Shown here piece after piece: positions 1 through 11,611 of a stretch of DNA of 64,000 nt (position 1 is its first letter; the number at the start of each line of letters is the position of its first letter). Both the position numbers and the translations under genes were made by a program. The DNA is from Branchinecta lynchi (lineage: Eukaryota; Arthropoda; Branchiopoda; Anostraca; Branchinectidae): positions 13,545,508-13,609,507 of the forward strand of contig JAKZAP010000007.1 in NCBI GenBank assembly GCA_023053575.1, written 5' to 3'. The notes beneath the pieces are model-generated. The model made no database searches, had not been told where the DNA came from, and saw only the letters and a list, made by a program, of their open reading frames with translations.

Positions 1-1282
1 GAGGTGTCGGCAACTTTTCAAACTCACAGTTCACCATCCCTTCCTCGGTTTAGTATCCTGACAGGGGTAGGCATTAAGATCAGTGAGTGGTCGGTAACTA
101 TGAAAATTGTAATTCACCTTTTCGTTTCTCGTTCTGACGGTAGGACTAATCCTCCGAGTCCAGCGGGGGGTTGGCAACTAAGATATTTCAACTCCACCAT
201 TTCCTTCCTCGTGTTAGTACTCTAAGGTACTGGGAACCAGTACCTTAGAGTTTCCTGTACCGATTCTTTGCCGGAGTCTGGGCACAAGCATGGATTTGTA
301 GTTCCATAACTACGAGCGCGTCTATGCCTACCTTCTAGGTTTAAGCTAAGTGCACACACAGTCCGGTAATATTCCGCACGCGAAAACGAAATTCGCGTCG
401 CTATACCCTACAGGTTTTTCAGACAAAACGAAATTCGGACGGGAAACTTGGCCCCAGATTTGAAAAATCCACTGCTGGGTCTACAGTCAGATAGTGATGA
501 TTGATTGCCGAATGTTTGCAAATCCTCTGTTCGTTCAAAAATGTCTATTTAGTATTTTTTATATAAAGTACAGGAGGTGTAGCCTATGTAACTTTGAACA
601 GTTCTGAGGAGTGTCAAAGAAAGATGCAATTAAGGAACTGCTTGGACTAACCAGCATTTTCCTTTTATTGCAGCAAGTGTATGAAATGTCGCTGTTTAAC
701 TGTTAAAAGATAAACTGTAAAAATAACCATACCTCCTGTAGAGCCTATTAAACATTTAAGTTTGCTTACCCGGTGGCATGCAATCAGCAGACACTTGCAA
801 CCAAGATCTTTCTCTAAGAAACATGATTTTGCAGCTCACATTAAATAGATCGTATAAATATTTGAAATTTCAAACACAGCTTATTAATTTTTCAATTCTC
901 AGAGCACAATTTCGTATGCGTTTAATATTCGCTCCAGAAAAAGTAGAATATTTTCTACTCAAATCGGAACGAAATTATCGGAACGAATCCGCATGCGATT
1001 CCTCAAAATTCCGGAGCGGAGAAGGAAACTCGCACCGGACTGCGAATTTCGGACTGTGTGTGCACGCTACTTTAAAGTCCCCCCAGAGAGAATTATTTCA
1101 CTTAGGACTAGAAGGGCATTTTCTATAGGTGATATTTTTACTGTGACGCCCCACTCTTTCTTTGGTTTCAGTTTGTCACTCTCGCAACCCTAAGGGCTTC
1201 ATGAAAATTACGTTAAAAGAGATGGGCTGAGGCCTTTCAGGGGTATTGGGATGTACCTGGGGGAACCGAACACGTCGCCCCT
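1..1282. repeat. Downstream flank with dispersed repeats
   Basis: Bases 1-250 contain TTAGTATC/TTAGTACT and TTCCTC blocks like those at 24100-24560 and 30320-30600, plus a short hairpin around 222-251. From about 250 to 1282 I see no gene beyond the CUB-gene 3' region. Confidence 0.4.
664..669 (-). terminator. Candidate poly(A) signal, CUB-like gene
   Basis: AATAAA on the minus strand about 610 bases past the stop is the first canonical signal I see downstream. It implies a 3' UTR of roughly 0.6 kb. This is positional evidence only. Confidence 0.3.
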
Positions 1283-1651
1283 TCATAGTCTAATGCTCCA
1301 GTGAGATTTGCCGTTAGGAGTTTGAACAGTGTTCGGAATTTTGGCACTATTACTCTGGCCTATTTCATTAGTGTCCGCTATAATAGAAGGAAGGATAGTG
1401 ACACAGCGAAATCTGTTGGGATACGTACAGCAAATAGGTGAAGCAGGGTCTCCTGAAGTGGCAGCCAAGCCGATCCCTCCGCAGAATCTGTCGGATGACT
1501 TCGTGAGTCCTTGCGCGTAACCCAACGGAATATTGATCCAGTCCGCAGTGCAGTCTGTCGAGCCTGCTGCAGTCTTAGCTGCAGGATCACTGATGCTGAA
1601 AGCCGAAGGTGTGGTACCAGTACACAGGGAATAGCAGATACCGCAGAATCC
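1283..1651 (-). CDS. CUB-like gene terminal exon 7
   Basis: The acceptor is AATTTCAG. The exon encodes GFCGICYSLCTGT, then DWINIPLGY, SSDRFCGG and YPNRFRCVTI, and stops at TGA 1285-1283. Family members usually end near an LDY...C motif. Here such a motif exists just past the stop but in another frame. Confidence 0.85.
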   Translation of the reverse strand, partial: GFCGICYSLCTGTTPSAFSISDPAAKTAAGSTDCTADWINIPLGYAQGLTKSSDRFCGGIGLAATSGDPASPICCTYPNRFRCVTILPSIIADTNEIGQSNSAKIPNTVQTPNGKSHWSIRL

Positions 1652-4600
1652 CTGAAATTGGTGTGTGGGAAAGTTATGTCCTTGCGATAAGCTCTAAATC
1701 TTGGGGAACATCTTTCAAATGGTAATTATCGACAAGCGGCAAGTTATTTACTTACTTCTGCCATTCTTACGCAAATGGTGTAATCCTGATTTGCAAGCTG
1801 AACAGCTGTAGCAGCATTTGTTACGTAGTTGAACGTCGTAAGCGTCCCAGTCGTCGCCGTGTAATACTGTAAGCACTGTGAAGGGGCTGGAAAGAAGAGA
1901 ATGTAAAATTAAAGGTGCTTTCACCTTGAGAACACAACTTATGCGGATCCAGACGATTTGCTAGCTGATAGACTGCGTCCTTCCACACCGCGAGGGCTCG
2001 TGCTCTTTCCGCGCGGAAGTAGAATTACTAGTTCTGATGAGCATCTGATCAGTTGTTTTTGCGAGGTTCATTTATTTTTTGTGCATTCATATTCTCTCTC
2101 TATATATATATATATATTCTCTCTATATATAAAATATTTGGTGATATTGAAAAGTTGGGAAGATTCCTTTCGGTCTCGATGGACCACAGAGAAAGATTCC
2201 TGTAAAGGAATATGTAAAATAGTTAGCATTTATTTGGTTTGTGTTTTTTATTTGTGTTTGTGTTTATTTTTTTCCCATGGCCTCTATGCTTTTAGTGGAA
2301 TAAATCTTATCTTATCTTATCTTATTGCATTCTGTTGTAGGCCTATTTGTTCTGCTTTAGTATTTCTGTAGTGTTGGATTCTGTGTGGGTTGGGTTAGGC
2401 AATCGCAAAATGGACTTGAATACCATTCTTGCGTTGCGCAGATTTCTCATGTGAAAAACTTGCGTATCTTAGCAAACGCAGTGCAAGATTAGCTCAGCGT
2501 GAAAGGTTTACACTTTACAGGTTACACAGTGTGAACACAGCATAAGACGTTCGATTGCCCGAAGCTAAGGGCGATTCTGGCTCATAGATCCATTTTCCAA
2601 AACGCAAGGCGAGATTCCGTCCACTGCCAGAACTAAAGTAAAGTGGTTGCGCTTCTGTTGCGCTTTATAGATTCTCGCTGTTTCTGTTTCGCCGCTTTTC
2701 GCGTACGGAGTGGATACTCTTGATGACTAACTGTTCGTGTCAATGCAGGATTGAAGTGTGACCAGCGAAGAGGCAAAACGTCACGACAACAAACGTTGCT
2801 CATTGGTTTATACAGGATTTGAATCTATTTAGAGTGTTCTTTCGGGTGACGTTTCTTGTTCTTCCCGAGGTTCACTGGCGTATTTCGGACATATGGATTA
2901 TTAACTTTTCACGTCACTACAAACGCAAGGCGAGATTCCGTCCACTGCCAGAACTAAAGTAAAGTGGTTGCGCTTTATAGGTTCTCGCTGTTTCTATTTC
3001 GCTGTTTTTCGCGAACGGAGTGGATACTCTTGATGACTAACTGTTCGTGTCAATGCAGGATTGAAGTGTGACCAGCGAAGAGCCAAAACGTCATGACAAC
3101 AAACGCTGCTCATTGGTTTATACAGGATTTGAATCTATTTAGAGTGTTCTTTCGGGTGACGTTTCTTATTCTTCCCGAGGTTCACTGACGTATTTCGGAC
3201 ATATGGATTATTAACTTTTCACGTCACTACTAGTTACGTTACTAACTAGTGGAGCGCAAGAAAAGCCTCGGAAAGCGAAGCGGTTCTTTAGCCAAGTTGC
3301 AAGGACAATCGGCGGATAACCGGTGTAGCTTTTTAGACCGCCGGAATTGCCCTTTAACAAATATTACATTTACGGCAGCTGTGTTGTTTATAGGCGTTTT
3401 TCCGTGATCCCACAAAGAGTTTGTGGGTCGACTGTGGCTCGAAAAGAGTGTTTCCGCGGTCTTCCGTGCGGCCCACAAATGTGTTTCCGCGGCCAACGAG
3501 ATTTTCGTGGCTCGCTTTGTGGCTCAAATCCCAAAAACAACTGGCGAGGTGAGTGTCGATTTGTCGCTCGATTCTGGCGGGGAATTCAAATCAAGCAGCA
3601 AAATAGTGTCTAAACAATAAAGCTAACTACCTTTTCAAGCATGTAGACTTAAAACTGAATATGCTTTGTGTACAGAATGGTCGGAAATAAGCCTGTAGTT
3701 CTATTTATTGAGATTTTACATGAACTTTATTGTAATTTTTTGATTTTAAAATTACCGCCAAAAAAAAATAGAACAAACGGCGTTTCCGCGAGTTCCAACT
3801 AGTGGCTCGACTGTGTGGCACACAAGCGTGTTTCCGCGACAAACGCTCAGAAGTGTGTGGCCCACAACTGTAGACATAAAGAAATAAAGGCCTTATGTCT
3901 TGCAAGAGTTCGAAGAGTTATCTACTAATGAAAAAGAGGGCTCACCGTTACTCAGATAGTTGCATGGAAGCTGGGTGGTTTTTATGCTCCATGTCCTGGC
4001 TGTCGTGGAAGCTACTGGTCCGACCCCGATGTTGAAGGTCATCGTAAATGCCCCTTGACCGCTGCTCATATCAACATAAACTGAAGTACACAAATTATAG
4101 TTAGAAATGAAAAGCTGATGCGATAAAGCTAAGATACATTGTAGTCAGGGCTAGTTAAGTCACTAGGTGACCGGGTAATTTTGGGGCTGAATCCAGACTC
4201 AAAAGAAAATTAAGTAATAAGAAGGGCGTCCCCTGGGTAATTACTTTCATTGAGAGATGTCCGAAAAGTAAAGGAAATAGTTACCTTACGGATACCAATA
4301 TACTGTACTGTAAAGCACATATCTTACAAATGATCTTATGAGGATAAACTCATTCAGAAATATCAATTTCCGAAAATACCAATACTTGCACTTGCCCCGG
4401 GAAATTAGCGGTTTTCTTGTCGACTCTATCCGGACTTCCCGCTCTGTTGGACTTCCCGGGGCTGCTGGACGCAAAATCTTTAAAAAATATGCGCGCCCTG
4501 GTTACACCTGAGAAAAAAAAACTAGCAAAACGAAAAGGAGTCCGAAACGCAAGATAAACCTACCGGCCGAGTAAATCTTATAATTAAAACATATTTTGAA

Positions 4601-7600
4601 GCTTCTCATCCACTTTTTTCAAAGATTTATTGATGGACCTTGATGCTTTTAGCGACATTTGTATTCTATAACTAACAAACTCGGTAAAGTCAAAAATAGC
4701 TTCAAAGCCGTAGGTGCAGAACGAAACAATTGCGAAAGGGGAGAATTTCGGAAGCTGGAAGTTCCACAGATGAGCTTGGGATAAGTAAAAAGGCAGAGTA
4801 AGTAAGAGGGGTCCTTTAAGGTTCAAGTTAAACATACCCTTTGGGAGGTAAGAGTGAGATGAGATCTGAGGTAAACAAGGCATTGGCGCGAAACGGAAGG
4901 ACAAATGAAATGGCGCTAGACTTACTGTGCTGATTTGTGTTGGTGCCGCAAAGTATAGGAATAGGATTTGAACCGCCGCTCACTGTAAAACTGTCGGTGA
5001 CGCATTGGCCTTGGTAGTTCGCCGATGTGGCTGAATATGCTGTTGTGGACGGCTGGTTTATTACAAAGTTCTGGAAATCCAGTCTAGAAAATACAATTTA
5101 TTTCGTTTTAAGTCAGGTACGATGACAGGCCTTACACATCCTCAGTCCACCTTATGGGGATGTCAGTTTGACTTTTTCTGTACTTCCACCAAATCTCTTG
5201 ATGCATAGCTGTTGAAGTATGAGCCGCATTGAACCATGGTGGTACTTGGTGTGGCGTGTCAGAGGATTCCAGTAGATATTCTATCCAATGTTAGATAAGA
5301 GAGGTCCCGGCGTTATTTAGGATACTAGGAGAGCGGTCAGGGATAACACCAAAACCCTTCAGTCACTTGTTAAGTGCTGAGGAGAAGAGAGATACAGGGA
5401 ATGAACTGCAAGAGAACTTTAAGAACAACCTGATTAAAGTAAGGCTACTGACCTAATTTGACAAATGTCCGTTTGACATTTGTTGACGGTGAAGGAGCAT
5501 TGCAAAGGTGGATAACTGGCTGACGGATACCCCGGATTTTGAAAGTATGTGCAGTTCTTGTTGGTTGTCGCGCCACATGTTTGGACAATGACTGAAAGAG
5601 ACTCCGTTAAAGTGCAAACACATGATCAGGGTCGGGCGTTCCCGTACTAGAGTTCCTGCCCAGATTTTCGGCACTTTCGTCACGTCCATATGGAAAAGTT
5701 GAGATTTTTTCAACTTTATGATGAAAGTCGAAAAAAGTCAGGTCTGGGAATGAATGAATGAATGAATGAATTTATGACGCACTGCCCAAGGGCGTAAGTG
5801 CAGTAAAAAAAGATAAAGAAATATAAAATAATCGCAAAACACTCAACAAATATTTTCCATAAAGGTTCACTAATTTAGAATCACGTTGATGGGATCGTGG
5901 ACAGGTAATTTTCCAATCGGAGAACACAAATTAGAGGAGAGGGCTTCAAGCGTCAACAATGGGTCGGAAATTCACAAACGGCGGATCAGGTAGCGGTTCC
6001 GTGTGCGTCCCTTATCGTGTGTTCGCACTATTACAAGGGTACTGATTCATAATGAATATGCCCTGGTTACTGGGTTAGTTAGCTTGAGTTGACGTAACCA
6101 CGTTTTATTTACTGAAGTTTCGACGTCACTTTCAGTCTCGAGTCACCAACTTCTTTTTATTTTTCAGTCTTACTTCTTTGAAAGTGTGTTATCTTATATA
6201 GTTAGTTATGGGAATGAACTCCAATCCTCTTTCTTGTGACTGGGAAAACCGAAACTTCATTGTAAACTCACGACTAACACAGACAATCCGGTCTAGCAGA
6301 TGTTACCTTTGCCGAAACCAGAAACATTCAGGGTCATCCTAAGAGACCCCCAACAACCAGATCTATTGGGAAATACTTTCTAGCATAAAATATTTCACAG
6401 CCCGATGACAAATAATCGAAAATTAGTCGTATGGAGTTGTACGAAAAAGTAGCATGCAGTAGTAACTGTTGACACTGCGTGCTACTACTAGCAAACTGGA
6501 TGCTACTACTGCAAGATTGGAGGATATCGGATACTACTACTTAAGATTAACCCAGTCTGAGGCATGTTGTATCCAAGTATTCCATACTACTACATACCAA
6601 GACATGCAACTATTTCGTACAACTATACCATACAAATACACAGTCCACGAATTTTTAATCGGGAGAATCAGAATCATCTGTAAACATCCGGCTTTGACTA
6701 GACTCCGACCGAACTATCTGCCAAGGCGAGAAAAATATTGTTGCCCGGTTCATCGTGTCATTTCCGGGTTTCCCAACCAGCTTTACAGGCCGGTTTGTAT
6801 ACCCCTTAATTTCGAAGCCCCTTCCCTTAATTAAATTACAGCTTGAAAATGTTCCGATGAATTTTTTTACTTCGACCAAATTTCCGGCTTTGTCCGGATA
6901 CCTACTTGTCCCGCGAGAAAATAAAGTTCAGCATGGATTCTTACCTCGACTATGACGCCCTAATTGACTTCAGAATGAGGATTTTCTTCTACCGAATTAA
7001 CGGTTTCTGCCGAGCTCCGGACAAACTACTTTCTCGGCGAGAAAAGGAAGTTCAGATCTGGATTCAGCATGTCTCCTTACCCCAAACCAGTTGTCAGATT
7101 CCCACACTATTTTGGATAAAACATCCCAGCCCCTTAGAGAGTTATCGTACTAACAGACGGACGGACAAAAAGTTACAGGTATCCGGTCACAGTGTTTTGG
7201 GGTCCCATAAACGACGAACGCCAGTGAGGTAAAATGGAATCGCTACTTATAACTGATAAACACCGGTTTAGATTGTAAGTATTGTCTTTATCAGGTCGTT
7301 ATCAATATTTTTCGTCTGAAACCGAGGTGACAACGAAGAGGAGACGCAAAGTCAGGTATCCGGTCACAATTACTTTTGTGTTTTATTCATACTCCGCTGT
7401 TACGCAAAAAGCGGGTCATAAATAAATAAATAAATAAAAAATAAATAATGTTTTGGGGTCCCATAAACGACGAACGCCAGTGAGGTAAAATGGAATCGCT
7501 ACTTATAACTGATAAACACCGGTTTAGATTATAAGTATTGTCTTTATCAGGTCGTTATCAATATTTTTCGTCTGAAACCGAGGTGACAACGAAGAGGAGA

Positions 7601-9038
7601 CGCAGCGGCTCGCTAGATCAAATCCATAGATTAAATTTTCGAGGCAAGGCTATGGCTTTCAGAAGAAAACTGTGCGTCTCGCGACATCACTCGCGTCCAG
7701 ATTCTGAAATTTCGAGGGTTCGATTCCTGATAAGGTCAAAATATTCTGCTCAAAAACGTGCTCTGTAATAGGAAAGACCGATTGCGATTCCAGGTAAGAA
7801 ACGTGAAAATGAGGATTTGGTGACTAAAAAAACATAAATGGGGCTGAAAAAAGAAGGAATGGAAATTATTACTAGCTGCGTTCTTTGTCACGAGAGTTTT
7901 CACCGGCGGTCTCCGGTTTTTCTCATAAGCCGTTTTTGCATCAACTGGTGACTACTCACCAGTCTTATAACCCGCTTTTGAACTAACTGGTGTACGGTTT
8001 TACCTCACCGGTGTGGACTAACCAGAACCTCCTCGGGAGTCCGGCTTTACCGAGGAGTTATCAAGTTTTCATCAACCAAAAAACGTGTTATGGGAGAAAA
8101 CCGGACACTGATGACAAAATACCAGATACGGCCGTGAGTGCAACGAACGCAGCTACTGGAATGGCTCCTTGAAGAAATACTTACAGACACAGCAAACCCC
8201 GAATCCCGAGGCACAACTTCCGTACGAAGTACCACCTCCTGAAGAACACTCAGCGGTTGTTAGGCATGTCCCGTTGTAAAATGTGTTGGTCGACGCGCAT
8301 CCGGAATTCGGAAATCTCACAATCGAGAAGATGGACAGATCTAGAAAGAGTCTTGTTGTTGAACATACGGATGGGATGATCTGAAACGTAAATAGGAGGG
8401 ACATCCTCAACTCTTATTAAGGCAGTCGTTGAAGAGAAGTCTATCTGGATCTGAAGAAACCCAGCTCTAGAGGCCAAGGTTGTTGCTGTTCACCATCTAC
8501 TGGTTCAAGCGTGGCTACAGACCAGTCAATACATCCACCCGTAAGTCTGCCAACAACCATACATCACCATTTCTGCTTCTTCCGATATTTCACCCGTGAG
8601 TACGTGTCACTATGCCCACCTTTTCCTGAAACCTCGTCGCTACGCCCGTCACTTTCTCCACCCTTGGCTCACCTACCGTCATTACTCGCATCCGTCAAAA
8701 TTGGCCGTCGCAGAGTAAGTAAGTAAGTAATCTGTTTATAACCCGCCATTTTGGAAAAGCGGAGTGAATGAAAGAAATAAATAAACACATAAACACACAG
8801 AAAAGACACTTAATTTTCAATCTTCGGCCAGGAAGCAGTGGATAACGTCGTGCGCTGGTTGGGCCCTAAGAGTGTGTGTGTACATCCGAAACCGTTAGAA
8901 ATCAACTACCTACTTACATTTGCTCTTCCTCTCTAGTGATGTAGCCGTTCTGTTACTTCCAGCATAATCCTCTGGTTCAGATGCGTTGGTGATGCAAATG
9001 AAGCTTAGCACAATAATGCACAAATATTCTGGCCTCAT
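1283..9038 (-). CDS. Secreted Cys-rich / CUB-like domain protein, 7 exons, 402 aa
   Basis: Exons, 5' to 3' on the minus strand: 9038-8918, 8340-8185, 5591-5453, 5083-4926, 4080-3946, 1886-1756, 1651-1283. All junctions are GT/AG and every split codon joins in frame (1209 nt). Residues 1-19 form a signal peptide ending in ITNA. Residues 45-93 are a Cys-rich module with the pattern FPN, NGTC, EC, GG, CASGFGVCCVF. From about residue 96 come CUB-like sequences: TCG, NCTYFQNPGYPSASYP, CSFTVNKC, CQIRLDFQNFVI, then a second half with CLQYYTATTG, LANQDYTICVR and DRFCGG. This order is typical of a family common in insects and crustaceans. CUB folds usually bind proteins or glycans outside the cell; the specific role here is unknown. 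The last residues depart from the family pattern (see findings). The exon structure is firm; the biological function is inference. Confidence 0.92.
1756..1886 (-). CDS. CUB-like gene exon 6
   Basis: The acceptor is CTTTCCAG and the donor GTAAGT. The exon encodes PSQCLQYYTATTG through QLANQDYTICVRMAE, the start of the second CUB-like half. It ends on a codon boundary. Confidence 0.93.
2600..3230. repeat. Two tandem copies of a ~315-bp unit
   Basis: Units 2600-2920 and 2921-3230 both run from AACGCAAGGCGAGATTCCG to TTTTCACGTCACTAC. They differ by few substitutions and a small deletion in the second, which points to a recent tandem duplication. It lies in the intron between CUB-gene exons 5 and 6. 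Confidence 0.9.
3410..3880. repeat. Repeat with GTGGCTCGAAAAGAGTGTTT blocks
   Basis: GTGGCTCGAAAAGAGTGTTT followed by CGCGGTC recurs at 63620-63790, with the internal AACTG, GATTTTCG and GGCGGG(G/A)AATTCAAA words in the same order. Short inverted versions at 3780-3870 suggest a foldback end. Confidence 0.6.
3946..4080 (-). CDS. CUB-like gene exon 5
   Basis: The acceptor is TACTTCAG and the donor GTGAGC. The exon encodes YVDMSSGQGAFTMTF through RTWSIKTTQLPCNYLS. The RTW-IK-TQ-PC motif is typical at this point of the family. Confidence 0.93.
4926..5083 (-). CDS. CUB-like gene exon 4
   Basis: The acceptor is TTTTCTAG and the donor GTAAG. The exon encodes LDFQNFVINQPST through GQCVTDSFTVSGG and LCGTNTNQH, matching the CUB-like core. 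Confidence 0.93.
5453..5591 (-). CDS. CUB-like gene exon 3
   Basis: The acceptor is CTCTTTCAG and the donor GTCAGT. The exon encodes IVQTCGATTNKNCTYFQN, then PGYPSASYPP, CSFTVNKC and CQIR. It was found by looking for the CUB segment missing between exons 2 and 4, and both split codons (Phe93, Arg139) join correctly. Confidence 0.92.
5745..5825 (-). repeat. (TGAA)n tail of a non-LTR element
   Basis: Six GAAT units run into TTTATGACGCACTGCCC. Read on the minus strand this is a 3' UTR ending in (ATTC)n, as at 59976-59990. Only the 3' end is present. Confidence 0.45.
6426..6648. repeat. TAGTAGCATGC-type MITE copy 1
   Basis: This stretch carries repeated GCTACTACT and TACTACTAC words between TTGTACGA and TCGTACAA ends. 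A copy in opposite orientation lies at 20985-21238. Confidence 0.55.
6650..7215. repeat. Fragment of GGGATCCCAAAA-type element
   Basis: Core words CCGGACAAACTACTTTCTCGGCGAGAAAA and TTCAGCATGTCTCCTTA are followed by CGAGAGTTATCGTGCTAAC-like and GACGGACGGAC sequence, the right end of the family best preserved at 9785-11611. Confidence 0.55.
7190..7601. repeat. Duplicated ~155-bp segment
   Basis: GTTTTGGGGTCCCATAAACG through GAGGAGACGCA occurs at about 7192-7349 and again at 7450-7604, nearly identical. The spacer (7350-7449) includes a (TAAA)n run. Confidence 0.8.
8185..8340 (-). CDS. CUB-like gene exon 2 (Cys-rich module)
   Basis: The acceptor is TTTCTAG and the donor GTAAGT. The exon encodes FSIVRFPNSGC through CASGFGVCCV, the family's most recognisable block. 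It ends one base into the codon for Phe93. Confidence 0.95.
8710..8800 (-). repeat. (AAGT)n plus AACCCGCCATTTTGG repeat
   Basis: AAGTAAGTAAGTAAGTAA leads into TTATAACCCGCCATTTTGG...AAATAAATAAAC. A reverse-oriented relative is at 40740-40815. Probably the 3' end of a retroposon. Confidence 0.4.
8918..9038 (-). CDS. CUB-like gene exon 1 (signal peptide)
   Basis: The ATG is at 9038-9036, followed by MRPEYLCIIVLSF, a hydrophobic signal peptide. The exon ends before a GTAAGT donor at 8917. It holds 40 codons plus one base, and that base (T) joins AT of the next exon to make Tyr41. Confidence 0.9.
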
Positions 9039-9284
9039 TTTCTTACGCCACTGTCGGTCTGTAATGTGACGAAAATGTTCCTATATTTTCATCGGATGGC
9101 TAATTTACAAATGAGGATAATTGCCAGTAAAGACATGGATCACAAGAACGATGGCCAGTGAATCGTGGACGATCAACAACAATTTAAATTAGGTATAAAA
9201 TGTAAGTATTAGCCTAATCGTCTCTGCTCTGGTCGTTAGCTTTGATGGTTCGCTAAACACATTATTCAGGTAGCTTTCAAGAGC

Positions 9285-9570
9285 CTGTTCCACCCTTCTA
9301 AAAATAGTAACTATTAGTTACTATTTTCGTTCCAACCTTGTAAAAAGTTACTGCGCTGACCGTTCCAACCTTCTCGAAATAGTAACTATTGGCGTATTAT
9401 GCTCGGGAGCGTAGCAAGCATGGTAACTACGCATCTCTGTAACGTGATTGGTCGGATTCGCCCGCGGTATCATATTCTGCTCGAAAATAGAAAAATCGTT
9501 CCAGACGGCAAAAAGGCCAGAATTCGTGACTTCATGCGTAGTATATGGTAAGTACGGTGGAACATGCACC
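9285..9570. mobile_element. GTGTTCCACCCT-type foldback MITE, copy 1
   Basis: Terminal GTTCCACCCTTCT and GTAAGTACGGTGGAAC are inverted, with internal TAGTAACTA and GGGAGCGTAG words shared with the copies at 57749-57973, 60209-60565 and 63229-63519. Non-coding. Confidence 0.7.
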
Positions 9571-9619
9571 AAAAGTTTATCTCGAAAAAGAGTTTGTCCT
9601 CTTTTGTAAGTACTAAAGG

Positions 9620-9760
9620 CATATTCTCGCCGTTCCCCGAGGACTCCACTTGAAGAGTCCCTGCGTTTTTGTTTGTCCCGGGGACTCACTCCCGTATTCT
9701 CGCGAGTCCCCACGGACGGGGAATGCTCCGATTATCATCACCATCATCAAAAAGGACTCC
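9620..9760. repeat. CGGGGAATGCTCCGATT repeat
   Basis: TTCTCGCCGTTCCCCGAGGACTCC through CGATTATCATCACCATCATCA reappears at 41586-41690. Unknown class; the two are clearly homologous. Confidence 0.6.
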
Positions 9761-9784
9761 CTTTCATATTCGGAGGGGAATCAG

Positions 9785-11611
9785 TTTTTGGGATCCCAAA
9801 ACGCAAGTGGAGGGATACCTATGACATCGCAAAAGTTGTCCGTCTGTCCGTCCGTCCGTCCGTCCGTCTGTAAGCACGATAACTCTCGAAGGGAATGAGA
9901 TATTTTGATGAAACTTGGTGTGAGGGTTCATTGGGTCGTCGGACCAGTCAAGTTCGTAGATGGGCTTTGTAGCTCTACATTTAGGGGTGGGGGAGGGGAT
10001 TCAAATTAAGGGACAAACAAAATGTTTTAAGTAAGTTACTAAGTGAAACTTGGTTGTCAAAATCGTGTGTATTGCTTATAATATTTATGTGTCAATGAAT
10101 GGACCAGATGGTTTAGGCATAGTTCTGTTTTATTACGCATAGTTCTGTTTTATACATTATTTTGTACTCCTCAGCTCTGAGGGAAATAAATGAATAAATA
10201 AATAAACACATTTATCTCAGTCATAGGTGGTTCCAAGCGCTTGGGGTTGGGAGGTGACGAACCCAAAACATACGGCTGGCCAATACCTTGCAATGACCAA
10301 GAACTGGCTGATTAGAAATTAGAAGACAAGGAATGCCTCACCACAGGAACAAGGCCTAAGTTTTCGGTGTGATCCCAAAAATTCAGTATTTACTGGATTT
10401 CTTGATCCAAGCCTCGAAGACTTCCGGTCTTCGCCATGCCCCTTCAACAGGTTACTATTTATCCCTAACCAACCGTTTGAAAATGAAAAAAAATTATAGC
10501 GTACTGATGTTTTTTGACAGATTATGGCCGAACGGCTAGTCAGCTTAGAAAACAAGACCTAAGGTTCTGATGGGATCCCAAAAATCTAATATTTGAACCA
10601 GACAACTGGGTATTGTCTTCGCCAGGCTAATCATTAGAGAAAACCAAGTTCAGATATACCTCTATAAGCCATATCTATTTCGACGATACTGACCGAAGCT
10701 TCCTGCTTTACTCCTGCCAAATCTACGGTTTTGGCCGAATTCCGAGCGAACTACTTGTCCAGCAAAAAAAGAAAATTCAGAATTGAATTCAGCGTACGGT
10801 ATCTCCTTATCCCTGTAAAGCACATCTAAGCAATTTCAAATAAAACTTTAGCTTCGAAACAATAACGTTTACAACCGGATTCTAGATGAATTATATGTCC
10901 GGTTAAAAAATGATTGTCACATATAGACTCAGTGTCTCTTCTTACCCCTAAATCTGTCATCTAATCAACTTCAAATAAAACTTATTACTTTAGAAAAAAA
11001 TTCCGGTTTTGCCCGGATTCCGGATAAATTAGTTGTCCAGGAAGAAAATGCTTTTCACATAAGTGTTCAGCATGTCTGCTTACCCCTAGATCGAACATTT
11101 AATCAACTTCATATCAAACTTTTACTTTTGACCAACTTTCCGGTTTTAGCCGGATTCCGGACAAACTACTCGTCCGGCGATGGTTTTCACCATCATGTTC
11201 AGCATTTCTTCTTCTCTGAATTAAACATTTAATCAACTTCAAAAGAAACTTTTACTTTTAACCAACTTTTCGGTTTTTGCCGAATTCCGGGCGAACTACT
11301 TGTCGGACGAGAAAATGTTTTGCATAATTGTGGTCAGCATGTATTCTTACTTCATAATCGTCTATCACATTAGCTGTTTACAAATATTTTGTTTGCCCCT
11401 TAATTTGAACCCCCTCCCCCACCCCGAAAGGTAGGGAGAGCCCCCCCTACAGAGCCCATCTACGAACTTGACATTGACCCTTGATCCAAAGAGTCCTCAC
11501 AGCAGGTTTCATCAAAATATCTCATTCCCTTCGAGAGTTATCGTGCTAACAGACGGACAACTTTTACGATGTCATAGGTATCCCTCCACTCACGTTTTGA
11601 GATCCCAAAAA
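9785..11611. mobile_element. 1.8-kb element with ~220-bp inverted ends and tandem core
   Basis: The left end (9785-10012) and right end (about 11395-11611) are near-perfect inverted copies: TTTTTGGGATCCCAAAAC, GAGGGATACCTATGACATCG, a CCGTCTGT run and CACGATAACTCTCGAAGGGA. The core (about 10680-11390) repeats a unit of roughly 120 bp built on CCGGTTTTGCCGGATTCCGG, AACTACTTGTCCGGCGAGAAAATG, CAGCATGTCTCCTTACCCCT and ATCAACTTCAAATAAAACTT. No coding frame was found, so it is non-autonomous. Fragments lie at 6650-7215, 11612-12400, 15720-16075, 17770-18540, 37810-38660 and 38795-39015. Confidence 0.8.

Noticed and set aside
4584..4904. 106-aa minus-strand open frame between CUB exons 4 and 5
   Set aside because: Intronic. 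Part of it resembles the dispersed sequence near 23690-23760, and it fits neither the CUB reading frame nor a known family.
7728..7738. GGTTCGATTCC, a tRNA B-box match
   Set aside because: No A box or closing acceptor stem at the right distance, so not a tRNA gene.
9193..9199. TATAAAA as TATA box of the CUB-like gene
   Set aside because: It reads on the plus strand while the gene is on the minus strand, and no initiator was placed at the right distance.
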